From NCBI GenBank assembly GCA_902806565.1, contig CADCXA010000007.1:372001-436000 (forward strand): a stretch of 64,000 nucleotides of DNA, written 5' to 3'. The notes beneath the pieces were generated by a model. It had not been told where the DNA came from, did no database searches, and worked only from the letters and a program-made list of their open reading frames with translations. The position numbers and the translations under genes are program-made. This document shows positions 12,564 through 24,373 of this stretch, in pieces (within the stretch, counting starts at the first letter, position 1; every line of letters begins with the position of its first letter). The stretch comes from Hypoxylon rubiginosum. Taxonomy: Eukaryota > Ascomycota > Sordariomycetes > Xylariales > Hypoxylaceae.

Positions 12564-14297
12564 TCTTAAGCCGGACTGAGGACTATTTACACCCTTCCTG
12601 TGCAAACTTAACGAAAGGAAGGCAACGGCCAGAGCGAGATTGTATGATGGCACGAGTATGAAAGAGGAGCTGGGCAAGCTCTCGAGCTCAAGAGCAGTCG
12701 AACACAAAGGAGGGGTAACAGAGGGATAAAGAGGCCTACCTTGGACCTCTGGGCGGCTGGGCAGCTAGTTAGAGCTACACACACATACATGTGGCTTTCC
12801 ATGGCGGAAGATAACGTGCTTGATCGTTCAAGGGTCCGTTATGTTGCGCCGCTAGATAGACCGCCCGGCGCAGTCATCATGGTCAGCCTTCAGTAAGCCA
12901 CCCCTTCTCGGCGCTCACCACTAACTTTCTCTCAGTTCTATAGGGAAAAGCGGTGGGGGGGGGAGCTTGCAAACTCTCGCCCGGAAACGGCGGGGTAGCA
13001 AGCTGGCAGGCTGGCAGGCTGGTGGGAAGAAGCACGCGAGATAAGAAGCAAAGCAAGGGAAGCTTGGCAAGCCCCTTTTGGGTCGTCCTGGGGGCAGGCA
13101 GGCAGGCAGGCTGGGATGAGCTATCAGCGGACGAGCAGACGAGCTGTTAACCCCTGTCGATTCTCTAGGATAAGAGCTCTATCACAGGCTCGCAAGCTCG
13201 CTAAGGGCGCCTGCAGTAAGGATCTACCCTACCTAATCGTGTGTCTGACATGCCGTAGTAGGTGAAGAAGCGGTTGCATACAGATGCCCTAACAAAGTGT
13301 AGAATTCCTTTGATGAGGTAAGAGGGAGATATCGGTGGCTGGGCTGCTGATAGCCTGGGGGAGTTTCCTATCGATACGGAGCTTGGCCTTTGTATGTATT
13401 GTACCTAGGTAGATTCGCGGGGTCGTGGTATTCTTCTGGTCGACTATAATAGGAGACAGGGAGCGAACGAATGCCACTTACACCTAAAAGCCATCGATGA
13501 TTCCATACGGCTATACAAGTATTCCTATGATGGACTTGACAGAATAAAAAGAAGCTCTGAATGATTCAAAGAGCGACTAGTTATAAACTTTCTGGGCCTT
13601 AGTAAAATGGATGTCGATTTCTCAGCCCTAGCACATAAGCAGACAACCCCGCATCTATAATGAGACAGGTAGGTATTGTTAATATGTTAACCTGTTAACC
13701 TTGGAATACAGGTACCGATGTCTTTAATATCCAGAGAGGAAACAATAGAAAAGAGCATATAGGGTTTCAGTGACTTTATTTTTCTATTTATCACGATATA
13801 CCCCTTAATTCGGGCTTAGTAAAAATCAGTCTAAGAGCTACACTAAGTACCTCCTTATGCATAATCCGGAGATATCGGAACAACTCCTTAGGCCCGTCAG
13901 GGGCGGGCACTTGAGGCACTGACATTATTAATAGCCTCGTCTAGAATTGGCAGGCAGGCAGAACAATCATTGTTAGTCCTTGGATGGCGTGATACGGTGA
14001 CACTTGTAAAACGCGTGTGCGCGCGTTGGAGCGGACTGTGGGAGGAAAACAGGAATTGACGCTCACGTGGGCGGCATTCTTTCCCCAAAGCTATCATATT
14101 TGTGCAAGAAAGAATATTCGCCGACGGAAATAATCGCCGCCAAGCGGATATACCCCTTGCAGGTAAATCGCTGAACGAGCTGAAGGATGCAATATAAAAA
14201 GCCAAGGTTGCCCCTTAGATAGCTACAAGGACGAAAGCAACTTTCTCTACTGTTCAATTTCCCAGTACTATCTGTCTGGTCTGTCTGTCTCTAAGAA
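12564..14297. other. intergenic region between two divergent genes
   Basis: Shared upstream DNA for the phosphatase-like gene (minus) and the SDR gene (plus). It holds G-rich short tandem motifs of the GGCTGGCA/GGCAGGCA type near 13000-13020 and 13095-13115, and one ACCTAGGTA palindrome near 13404. No coding sequence is supported. A TATA-like ATATAAAAAG lies near 14192, about 105 bp before the SDR start. Confidence 0.5.
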
Positions 14298-15540
14298 ATG
14301 GCTAAGGGCTCTATTTTGGTTACTGGCGCCAACGGCGGCCTGGGCTCTGCCATCGCCGAGCAGGTCCTCTCCCGTCCCTCTCTTGCGCAAGATTACCACG
14401 GGCTGTACACTGTACGCAAGGTCGAGACCGCCGATGCGTTAAAGAAGGTGCTCAGCGGCGCCGCCAAGGTGAAGCACCAATACGATATCGTCCCGCTAGA
14501 CCTGGCGAGCCTTGAAAGCGTTCGCAAGGTTGCGGCAGACATCAACGCCCGCGTCGCGAGCGGCCAGATCCCTCCCATACGCGCGCTCATTCTATCCGCC
14601 GCGTACCAGGAGCACGACGATCAGAACTTCACCAATGACGGCTTCGATATGACATTCCAAGCTACCTACCTTTCGCACTTCCTCCTTGCGCTTCTGCTAC
14701 TCCAGAGCCTGGACAAGGAAGAGGGCCGCGTAGTGGTGGTTGGTAGCTGGACGCACGAGTAAGCAATTTTTACACCTACCTACCTCTTACTCTTTACCGA
14801 ACTGCTTGGGAGCTCGGGGATATTTTCAGTATAATGCAGAGCTTTTTTATTGACCATTCTTAGCACGACTGATCCTAGGAATAAGGTTGGCCCATACGGT
14901 AACAGCTATATACCTAAAGAATACCAGCAGATCTTCAGCGATCCCGAGGGCAGCACCGAGCCCGTCGCTAAGGGCAAATGGAGTGTTCCGGCCGGGCAGA
15001 CAGAAGACCCATGTGCCGGGATGAGACGATACGGGGCTGCAAAGTTATCTCAGGTTATGATGATGTGAGTCTCCTTCCCAGCTTAGTATCATCAGCAGCT
15101 TGGGTAGCCCAGATCATTAACATCTATCCAGGCGCGAGCTGGCCCGACGTGTAGCCAAGGACCCTACACTATCCAAGGTCTCCGTTCTAGCATTCGACCC
15201 GGCGGCCATGGTAAGCAGCCTAACGCGCCGCGGCTCTTGGTTCGTCCGCGTGTTCCTCATACAGATCCTCGGGGCCTTGTTCGCGCCGCTCGCGACCTGG
15301 CTAAACCCCAACGGCGACCTGCGAACGACGTGGAAGTCGGCCTCGGATGCGATCCACGCGAGCTTCGACACGGACGGCGGCCTCGGCGAGCACCCGAACG
15401 GGCTCTACCTCAACGGTAACGCCGTCTCGGACGTCGGGCCCGAGGCCAAGGACGAGGCCAAGTGCCGCCGGCTGTGGAGCGACAGCCTGGGGTACGCGGG
15501 CGTCAAGGAGGGCGATACCGTGCTGGCGGACTGGCGATGA
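14298..15540 (+). CDS. short-chain dehydrogenase/reductase (SDR)
   Basis: NAD(P)-dependent oxidoreductase of the classical SDR fold, in the broad retinol-dehydrogenase/WW-oxidoreductase-like group; the substrate is not predictable. Exons 14298-14758, 14864-15064, 15132-15540 give 356 aa. The cofactor motif TGANGGLGSA is at residues 8-17. The usual NNAG strand is LILSAAYQ. The catalytic Ser lies in VVVGSWTHE and the YxxxK pair in RRYGAAKLSQ. Intron phases were confirmed by frame continuity across GTAAGC...TTAG and GTGAGT...CCAG. A hydrophobic stretch (FVRVFLIQILGALFAPLA) near residue 250 could be a membrane or substrate-cap helix. No neighbouring biosynthetic genes give a pathway. Confidence 0.88.
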
Positions 15541-16928
15541 GTGGTGGAAAAATATATAATAATCTAGAATGCTTAAAATCTTCCGCCCCGTCGTCCCCCC
15601 TGTACATAGGCTATAATTAATATTCACCAGATTGCACTTACGATAGCCGAGTAGTCGTGTTACAGGATGTGTACAACAACTACCTGGGACCTGCCGAAGT
15701 CGGCATACAACGCCTACAACGACGATCCATTCGTGCTAGGACAAGCCTCTGCATCTAATCTCAAATCTGCCGAGCATTGAGTGAGTGCCGCCGGGTCGGT
15801 ATCGAGAGGGATTACCGTAGCCGGTGGCGAGGTTTGCTTGTTCGACCAATGTCACGTACCGACGCAAGTTGCGCTGTAGGGACCGTCGCAATCCGGAATG
15901 CACGAGATACATCCTGCCGATATATAGTGGCATGGAGATTATCATGGCTGCGTGGATATAGCTTTGATCATGAGAAGAAATGTGGTCACCTGGGATCTAC
16001 AGTAGCACCGTGAGAACGTTACATGTGTGGGGTTCGATATTGCGGCTATATTGAGTGATCACCTACACGCACAGACCTACCGGCTCTCTCCCCCCACAAA
16101 CTGCTTACGGCCTCTGTAGATCCTGTGATGAATTCGATAAGGCTAGCCGTCGTTCCGACTAGCGGTGTTGCGAAGCTGAAAGGCACCTATCAACTATTCG
16201 GACATAAACATTCTCTCCCCCTATTATGCAATCCCGTCTGCTCTCACTTCACTCCGTCACGGAGAGGGGCTCCAATATAGCCAACCTGCGTTTTTTTACC
16301 TCCGGGAGTAGCAAGAATATCGAGCTAAAGTCCGTTACCTTCCCTTTTTCGTTATTTATCCGCATTTGGCAAGCCACTGGTCACAAGGTATACACCACAA
16401 AACGGCTAGGTACAATATCGCGGTTAAAGTCATGGGCGCGCGAGATCAACGCAGATCTTGGGGAACTATGCAAGGCAAACCTGCTCTGTGACGGCCCAAG
16501 CATACCAGGTAGGTATGGGCGATGCCGTCTCAAGTATATTCATATTCTCCTATTGGAGGTTTTTCGGATGGGTGTGAGGCGGCTTGATTGGTCCAGCTCT
16601 CCCCCCTACCCCCCCGTATAGTGTAGCTAGAACAACCACATGCAGAGCTGATTCGACGTTCCGTATTTTTTTGCTTAGTACCTACCTAGCTCGGGAACCG
16701 CACCGGCCCTTGACCTTACCCAAGGTTTTCTCGTAACAGAATTCTCGGAACTCTCGTAATGTCTCTCCCCTTATAGGATTCAGGGCGGACGTCTCCCAGC
16801 GAGACAATGCCAGCGCCGAGGAGAGAATTTCTATCCGGGCGGATGGAAACCCGTACTTTCGCATCAAGTAGTAGCCCATCTCTGCGGAGGTGACGGACGA
16901 GAGTCGATCTACCTATAATCTAGCGACG
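15541..16928. other. intergenic stretch
   Basis: About 1.4 kb between the SDR stop and the aspartic protease ATG. Reading frames are short and unsupported. Nothing recognisable as an RNA gene or repeat was found. Confidence 0.5.
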
Positions 16929-18670
16929 ATGGCGCTGTTCGGGTTGATCATCATCATCATCGTAGGCTTGCTGCCGTTCCTATGCCTCTCCTCCTTCTCG
17001 CCGTCCGACTTCTCGCGTTCCAATAGGACGGGTGGGGGGTGGGGTAACTGGACGAGCCCTCCAAGCGGCGGGCATCGCGGACCCGGAAGCGGTCGACACA
17101 TTAGAGCGACGCTGCAGTCTCGGAAAGTCGAGAACATCACCACCACCACCACCGGCTCCGCAGTCACGCTCGTGAAGACCGACGTCCCGAGCCGGTCGCC
17201 GCGGGAGCCGCTGGCCAGGTACGGGGCCGGGATCGTGTACATGCTCGAACGTACGTAGTACCTACGCCACGCTCTCTCCGCAAGTTGTTGCGCACGGGGG
17301 ACGGATGGGTATCTTAAGCTGACGACCTTGAGATAGTGGAGCTCGGCACGCCCGGACAGACCATCTCGGCCATCCTCGATACCGGGTCGTACACGCTGCT
17401 CGTCGATCCGGACTGCACCCAGGCGGCGGACCCGGAGGCGTGTCTGACGTTCGGGTACTACGACACCACGCGGTCCGTCACCGCCCGTTACCTTAACAGC
17501 TGGTTCGCCGGGCAGTTCGGCACCGGCTACATGCAAGGGTTTTGGTATAGCGACACGGCATACGTCGGACTGGATAGTACGTATGAGCTTTTTCCCCTCC
17601 TCGAATTGTGCGAGAAAAAAAAGACGAGTTCTGTTTCTTACTAGTGTCGTCGCTGTAGCAAGTTTACCTCTCCCCAATTTGAGAGTCGGGGTAAGCCAAT
17701 GGAGCCAATACATCTGGGCTGGCGTGTTGGGGGTCTCGTATGGGAAGACATGGAATACCGCGTACCCGACGTTACTAGACCTCCTTGTCATATATGGCTA
17801 CGTCGCAGTCCCGATATTCAGTCTAGGTGTCGGCTACCAGGGCGGCGGAAGCCCAAGTGAGTCTTTAATATTCTTAATTAATATTCCTATTCAAACTAGA
17901 GCGAGACTGACATCACCGAGGTGACATAATCTTCGGAGGGGTCGACAGAAAGAAATTTCGAGGCTATCTCGAACCCCTCGAGATCTATCCTTACCCGTAT
18001 CAACAGCTGAAGCTTTACGGACAAGCAGGGTAAGAAGATACCCTCCGAACTATACCTACAGACAAATTAGGCGAACTAACGCATACGAAATTAAACTCAT
18101 ACAGCTACCGGGTAAACCTAACATCGTTGGGGATTACTCCTCCAGGACAGAATGAAATATCGCTGACGAATGACGATTTCGTACATAACGTGCTGATCGA
18201 CTCCGGGTCCACGTACACGTATCTCGACGGGAACCTCGTCGCCAAAATTGCCGCGGCCTTGAACGCGTACACGGACGACCAGGGAGTCTACCGCGTGCCG
18301 TGCGAGAGCCGGAATCTCGACGGCTCCGTGAACTTCGGGTTCAACTACTACAACATAGTGATCCGGGTCAACTACGCCGACTTCATCGTCGACTTCGATA
18401 GTTACTGCGCCCTTGGGGTCCAGCCCGCGGATACGGGGGACGCTACGTGGGTGTTGGGGACTAGCTTCATTCGAGCTGCGTATCGTGAGTTCTCATGCCG
18501 ATATTTTTATAGAAGCAGATAGCTAATCGGTGGCGGATTCAGTCGTGTTTGATCAGCAGAATGATGCTGTCTGGATCGCTCAATATCTGCCGTGTGGTGA
18601 TGATGGGATAACAGACCTTACTCTAGATGCCGGCAGGCAGTTGTGGTTAGAGGTCACGGGCCTATGTTAG
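16929..18670 (+). CDS. pepsin-like aspartic protease (family A1), secreted or membrane-anchored
   Basis: Aspartic endopeptidase acting in the secretory pathway or outside the cell. Six exons (16929-17250, 17337-17576, 17659-17856, 17921-18029, 18105-18484, 18543-18670) give 458 aa. Residues 1-22 (MALFGLIIIIIVGLLPFLCL) are a signal peptide or signal anchor. A low-complexity pro-region follows. The first catalytic motif ILDTGS is at Asp122 and the second LIDSGS at Asp322. The conserved DIIFGGVDRKKFRG strand marks the inter-lobe region. The start is the first ATG, placing the hydrophobic segment at the N-terminus; a frame opening upstream at 16890 begins with GTG. It ends 230 bp from the convergent prolyl hydroxylase-like gene and belongs to a run of four secretory genes. 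Confidence 0.88.
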
Positions 18671-18900
18671 AGAAAATGAAGAGCGGGATAGAGGTCATTC
18701 ATCCTATGACATATACCTAAGGCTTGTGGTATAGGACGAAGGCGTAGACTCGGAGGAAATGGACCTAAATATTCATTATGGCTCAATTGTGCCTATTTAT
18801 CATAAGATCACTCATCCGTCGAGGACCAATGAGCTTGAAGTATCTCATATACGAACAAAGTTCTCAGAGGTTACCTAAAGAGTCATTCTTGTTTTGAGAG

Positions 18901-19891
18901 CTAGACATCTGGTCCTCGAACATCCTCGCTCAGAGGTCCTTGTCTCGTCCAAATATTCATCTGAAAATATAAAGTTAGTATTCCTGGAAAACCGATACTG
19001 TAGGATGAACCGCGGACCAGCAAGCTACTAAACTTATGTGATAAATCAAAGACAGCTGAAAATTACTTACCCCTATCTTCGATCCGCTAGTCACCGGCAA
19101 GCCAGCGTGCAGCGTCCTCTGATCCCCGGTCCCGTCCTCCAGCAGGTTCTGCCAGAACACGGCGTTGCCGACGACGGGGCGGAACGTGACGCCGTTCTCC
19201 CAGGGTTCGTCGCAGTCGACAAACGCGCACCAGCGCTCATCCCGAGGCGCCGGCACCGCGGGGAAATTGGTGCCGCCGCCCGTGACGTCGTCCGAGGCGG
19301 CGACATACGCGAAGAAAGAACTCAGCCGGTTGCCGCCGAGGGCCGCCGTCGCGTGCGCAGCCGCGTTCGTGTACCAGTCCGTGTGGAAGTGGTACCGCTC
19401 GCCCGCGCCGTATCGGACCAGCTGCACGGGCTCGAGGTGCGCGCGCGGCACGTCGAAGCCCTGGAAGAGCAGCGCCCGCTCCTCGATGCAGCGCACCACG
19501 GCGTCGCGCGGCACGTTGGTCGACTGCGAGGTCCGCGTCTGCCGCAGTCCCTCGGCGCCGGATGCGTCGGCCACGGCCGAATGTGTGAAGGTGTTCTCGC
19601 TGTCGGGGAGTTGTTAAAAAGCTAAGTAAGGAATTGGGCAAATAGCTGTCGAGCAAACTGTACTCACGTTATCTCTTGGAGATGCTTCTGTTCTTCTTCG
19701 GTGAGGAAGTTCGACAGGTATATGACCAGAGGCGATTTGGATACTATATGACTTTGGTAGGCCGGGTGTTGGCAGACATAGTCGTCCGACGTCATTGGTT
19801 TCTGCGCATCACCTTCGCGATGATGATGACTGTGGGCGTTGACCGTCCCGGCGGCGAGCGCTAGTAGTATTACAGACTTTAACGAGTTCAT
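18901..19891 (-). CDS. prolyl 4-hydroxylase-like Fe(II)/2-oxoglutarate dioxygenase with signal peptide
   Basis: Predicted 2-oxoglutarate- and Fe(II)-dependent hydroxylase of the prolyl 4-hydroxylase alpha-subunit type, acting in the ER lumen. Exons 19891-19668, 19599-19071, 18960-18901 give 270 aa. A signal peptide covers residues 1-19 (MNSLKSVILLALAAGTVNA). The iron ligands are intact: HxD is His147-Thr-Asp149 in YHFHTDW and the distal ligand is His239 in LHAGLPVTSG; Lys249 is placed to bind 2-oxoglutarate. GGGTNFP and FWQNL match the family core. The last exon, reached through a GTAAGT intron, supplies the family-typical NIWTR ending; reading through the intron gives a false C-terminus. No HDEL/KDEL is present. 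It diverges from the PDI-like gene across 425 bp. The substrate is unknown. Confidence 0.87.
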
Positions 19892-20316
19892 CGTGGATTC
19901 GATAGCACATCAAAGCAGACACAATCAAATGAGCGTATCAATCAAGAAGAAAGTAAGTAAGTCAAAAACAATTTGAATCTGATGAGCATCTTTCAGAAAA
20001 CACGCCGCCGCATTGGCGCTCACATCTCATCGTTAAGGAGAGATATATGCAGAGTTGAAACGTCAGTTGTTTGCAGAGCTGAGAAAAGGGAGCTTCCCCC
20101 TGTACAGCGTCGTAACGAGCCCCTAGTCGAGCTCTTTAGTGGATAGCTCTAGCGTAGATCCAGGGCCACGGAGTTCGTGCATCGTCAGATCGAAACCCCT
20201 GATCTGCAGGGTAGCTTACTATCAGACAATTGCTTGGTTATTTGACCCCGCGAGCTCCCATTTCAGCTTCAATTGGGAATGTGGTCACTTCAAAGTCAGA
20301 CACGACACTTACAATA
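19892..20316. promoter_or_regulatory. shared divergent promoter region (hydroxylase-like / PDI-like genes)
   Basis: The 425 bp between the two divergent ATGs must hold the promoters of both genes. Nothing else gene-like is present. Coordinate expression is an inference from this arrangement; no specific transcription-factor site is claimed. Confidence 0.55.
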
Positions 20317-21621
20317 ATGAAAATGAGAACTATAGAGCTGATAGTATCTATACTAAGTGCTACTACGGTAGCTGCATGGACACATACCAGCGAAGATGAG
20401 TTCCGACGAGGAATATCTGGTCATAATCATGCGCTGGTTGCGTGTAAGTTCTATCAATCACTATTACTAGAAGTTATCAAATCTAATACTTCGCCGTTTC
20501 GACAGTCATAGAACCTTCAACGTAAGCCATCTCCAATCTCATAATTGGATAACTCGAAGACTAACAAGCACCTGTTCAGAGCCCCTAGCCAAGCTCTAGA
20601 ATCAGAATGGATAGCCGCGACGGAGACAGAAAAGAGTATTCTGATGAGTATTGACTGCGCCTCCGCGGCAAGCTTATGCCGTGAGTTTGGGGTCATTTCG
20701 TATCCCGCCATACGATTCTTCGATGGCCATGGCAAGATGACTCCATACAGAGGCCCCAGACGAGCTTCCTCGTGAGTACTTTATTAATACGTTACAGTCG
20801 GATAGGGGCACTGATATGGTATGATATTTAGGATGTTATCATTTGTTAAAAGGGCGGCGCGCCCGTCCGTAACCATTTTAAACAATGAGAAAATTCAGGC
20901 GTTTCAATCAAGTGACGACTACGTCGTTGTCGCGCAGATCAGCCCCCAGGATGCACATATCAAGGCCGCCTATAACACGCTGGCCTCTCAGTATCAAGAC
21001 CAGCTGTCATTCGGATCAGCGGAGACGGCGAGCGCGACGACGGTATCATGCTTCAACAACCGAGACAGCCAGCAGTTCACCGTCTCGGACCTCACGACCA
21101 TCGATGCGCTACCCAACCTCATTGAGAGCTGCCTCACGCCCGTGATAGGAGAGTTCACACGAGCGAACGAGATGAAGTATTTACAGGTAAGTTATCAAGC
21201 TACGTCTGGTGTTATACTTTAGACGTCTAGATACTAGGGGGCTAAGTTTTACCTACTAATCATATTCTAGTCCGGCAAGTCGCTGGTATTCTACTTGGCG
21301 CCCTCGCCCGCGGACCGCGACGCCTACGTGGACGCGATGCGCTCCGTGGCCAAGATGTACAAGGAGTATCTCGAGTTCGTCACGGTGGACACGGACGAGT
21401 ACGGCGACCTGGCGGCCCCGCTGGGCCTGGCGCCCGGCAGGTTCCCGGCCCTGTCCGTGCAGAATCCGATGTTCGGCCAGGTGTTCCCTTACCCGCGGCA
21501 GAAGAGGGTCACGGCCGAGCTGGTGGGCGGGTTCCTCATGGATATCGTGCAGGGCAAGGTGCAGCCGTGGGATGGGACGGTGAGCGCGGATGAGGGTGGG
21601 AGCCCGCACGATGAGTTGTGA
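20317..21621 (+). CDS. truncated, redox-inactive PDI-like protein with C-terminal HDEL
   Basis: ER-lumenal protein of the protein disulfide isomerase family. Exons 20317-20443, 20506-20521 (a 16-nt microexon), 20580-20771, 20832-21186, 21271-21621 give 346 aa. A signal peptide covers about residues 1-20. The a-type thioredoxin domain is recognisable (ISYPAIRFFDG, then YRGPRRA), but where CGHC should be the protein reads FIEPSTAP (residues 43-50), with no Cys pair. Domains resembling b and b' follow. The protein then ends in HDEL directly after b', so the second catalytic domain a' is missing. Known PDIs have a-b-b'-a' and about 500 aa. It cannot be a disulfide isomerase by the usual chemistry; a chaperone or structural subunit role is inferred. 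Its 3' end lies 117 bp from the convergent sedolisin. Confidence 0.85.
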
Positions 21622-21737
21622 GGCAAGGCTTTTTCACCGGGTTGATGCGGTAGGACTGTACGTTTATGTTTACGATAGATATAGAAATAACAGTGCGGGA
21701 CATGTTGGATCTCGTCATATCCCCCCAACTTCTAACT

Positions 21738-24373
21738 TTAGGGTAGACTCAAGAAGAGTTCCAACAACTTAGGGTAATCCGGAGCACTAAATTTATACCA
21801 CGTTAGCATTATTCTCCGAGTAAAGCCGTATAAGAAAACATACCCCATCCCCGTCACAGGATCCCAGCCCTCGATAGCCGGAAACCCCGTCGTTTTGCAC
21901 GCCCGGTTATCGCCTTTCGTGATGTCCTTGAAGACCTCGGGGTGGGAGTACTAGTTCAAACGCATTAATTAGCCTTCCACCACTTACTAATTGACAGAAT
22001 GAAATCCGAACGAGAGTAAAACCTTACCAAGACCTGGTGTACGAACCCGACGGGCCCCTTCCCGACCGCCAGGCGCTCCTCGTTGATGAGCGTGACGACC
22101 GACCCCCAGAGCGGCGCCGACGCCGACGTCCCGCCGATCCGCAGCAGCTCCCCGCCGCTTGATATGACGAAGTGGTCGCCGTTGGCCGATACGTCCGGGT
22201 ACCCGCGGCCGAGCGTGTTAAACCTCCCGATGCCCGAGTGCGCATTACTGTAGTTGCCGCCGCCGCCCTCGTAGCCGTCGAACGGCAGCTGCGCGGCGCC
22301 GAGGAACTTCGCGACGGCGTCCCGCTGCCAGTCGGGAGCCTCGTAGATGTTGGAGAAGCCGCCGCCGGACCGGAAGCGGTCGGTAGCCTCCTCGGGGGTC
22401 TCGCCCGCCGTCCCGTTGGCCTGGAGCACCGTCGACCCGACGGCCAGGACGTAGGGGCACGTGGCGAGGAACTGGGGGTTGAACACGTCCTGGTTCGGCC
22501 CGAGGCACCCCGAGGGCGCGGCCGGGGACGAGAAGCCGCCGACGCCGTCGTCGCCCGAGGAGATGACGACGGTGGTGCCGCGGAGGCCGAGCTTCATGAC
22601 CTCGGCGCACTGGCGCTGCTGGTAGCCCTCGGGCAGGTCGGCCTCGGCGCCGCTGTACGAGATGCTGATGACGTGCGTGGCCGCGTACGCGCCGCACATC
22701 AGGGGCCCGCTGTAGCCCGCCCGGTCGTGCGGGTTCGGGTACTCCGGGTCCCGGCACTCGGGGCGCTTGCAGTTGCCCGTCTCCCCGTACGCCGAGAAGG
22801 TGCAGTAGCTGCCGTCGATGGCGTTCCAGAGGTCTGTTTTAGGAGTTCTTAGCGGGGAAAAAGGGGTGGGAAATAGTTTAGGTGACAAAGAGAAAGGTAA
22901 AGTCTTACTGTTGAAAAATCCTGTGTACAGCGAGGGGTCTGTTTGGTACACGTTTTGATACCACTCGTCGTCCACCTGGTAGAGAACGGCTTCCTGCGGC
23001 CAGATCAGTCCGTAAGCCATTTGGAAGTCGAGGTTCGCCTCCGAGCCCGCCAACCTCAGGCTCGTGGTGGCTCCTTGTCCGCCGTTCACCGAGTAGAGCT
23101 CAGGGTGGGTTCCGTTAGGAATTTCACTACATGCTGATCAGTAACTCCTATGCAGCGAAAAGAGAGGTGGTTTATTCTTACCTCGTAAAGCTGTAGAAGA
23201 ACTTGTCGAGATCGTACTGCGTATAGTGTTGGCCAAGCGATTGGAAAATGCCCATCTTGTTGTCTGGGTTCTTCTTGGTCCCTTTCGGGATTCCATACAG
23301 TGCTGCATTTCTTGTCAGAATGTACTCGTAGTCGTATTGATTCATATAGCCTTACCCCTAATGCAATCCGGAGTTGTATACTGGTCACATCCGCCCGGAA
23401 GCGTAAAGTTACCGCTCAACGAATCCGCCGGCTCCACGGGACTCGCAAAACGCAGAGGTCCCTCTACATTCGGTCCCGTGGTCCGTTTCGCATGCCTGCT
23501 CCTCTCACTCATGAGGTCTTCCAGCTCGCTCTCAGCGACTGGTCGATCAATGCGAAGGCCAGGTCCTTCTCCCGCCGCTGTTCGTTTCCTCGACGGTGGA
23601 TCTTGCGTGTTGCCGTAGCCCATCAGCTTGATGCCAGGGGTTATGTAGTCGATATGTTCCTGTACTTGTTTTGGTACGTGGTATCTTGAAACTTGTCAGC
23701 CTGCACATTTTTTCTCAGCCAAATGCTGTGCTCACTCATCGCAGGCGAGATTTTTGACCCCTGTGTCTAGATGTTCCCACACGTGGTAGTCCGCCAACAA
23801 TAGGTCTTCCACTTTGCTAACGGAAGCATCGAATTGTACCCACTACATAGGATGCTTATCAGAGATATTCGTAATGCGATTCGTAGTGAATCTCTCACTT
23901 GTTTATTACTTGATTGCGAGATGGCATCTGAGGAGATGCCTGCCTCGACGAGCCACTCTTTGACTGCGTTGAAGCTAGCTTCTGCCGGCGCAAAGAACTC
24001 AACCACCTCTTCTGCTGAGAGATGCTTGCCATAGTTCTTTGACTTTGGGTTTGATCTTGATAATCGTATTAGCTACTCTATAGACGTGCACCGGATAATG
24101 AGAGCCACTGCACATGTCGATCAATAAATCGTGACCCGATTGAAGATTCTGCTGCGTCAACCCTATGCGCATGGGTAGTATGGCGTCAGGCACAGCTCTT
24201 TCAACTTTCGTCCAGGATCTCGCTTGTACTGCCGTTCGTTTCTCATGTTGAATATGAGTGTCCGGGATGCTGCGCTTCAAGGAGCCAGAACCGTGCGAGT
24301 TATGAAAAGGGGGCGCCGCAAAGACTTGTAGCACCGCCAAACTCGCCACGATAGCGAAACTAAATAACTTCAT
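21738..24373 (-). CDS. sedolisin (S53) tripeptidyl peptidase-like secreted protease
   Basis: Acid serine-carboxyl protease, secreted as a zymogen. Nine exons (24373-24114, 24055-23899, 23842-23736, 23684-23356, 23302-23182, 23126-22909, 22833-22028, 21950-21844, 21786-21738) give 717 aa. Signal peptide MKLFSFAIVASLAVLQVFA is followed by a prodomain with NYGKHLSAEEV. The catalytic Glu354 and Asp358 lie in SEANLDFQ, the oxyanion Asp in SGDDGVGG and Ser634 in GGTSASAPLWG. The calcium-site region DITKGDN...WDPVTGMG is present, and the protein ends in a short Leu-rich tail. One 75-nt intron (22834-22908) keeps frame if retained, and the donor at 24113 (GTGCAG) is weak. An upstream in-frame ATG exists, but the chosen start gives a clean signal peptide. 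Confidence 0.9.

Noticed and set aside
19038..19625. Plus-strand frames opposite the prolyl hydroxylase-like gene
   Set aside because: Low-complexity Arg/Val composition; the minus strand carries intact iron-binding motifs.
22172..22852. 226-codon plus-strand frame inside the sedolisin gene
   Set aside because: Val/Ala/Arg-rich shadow of the GC-rich catalytic exon; no family features.
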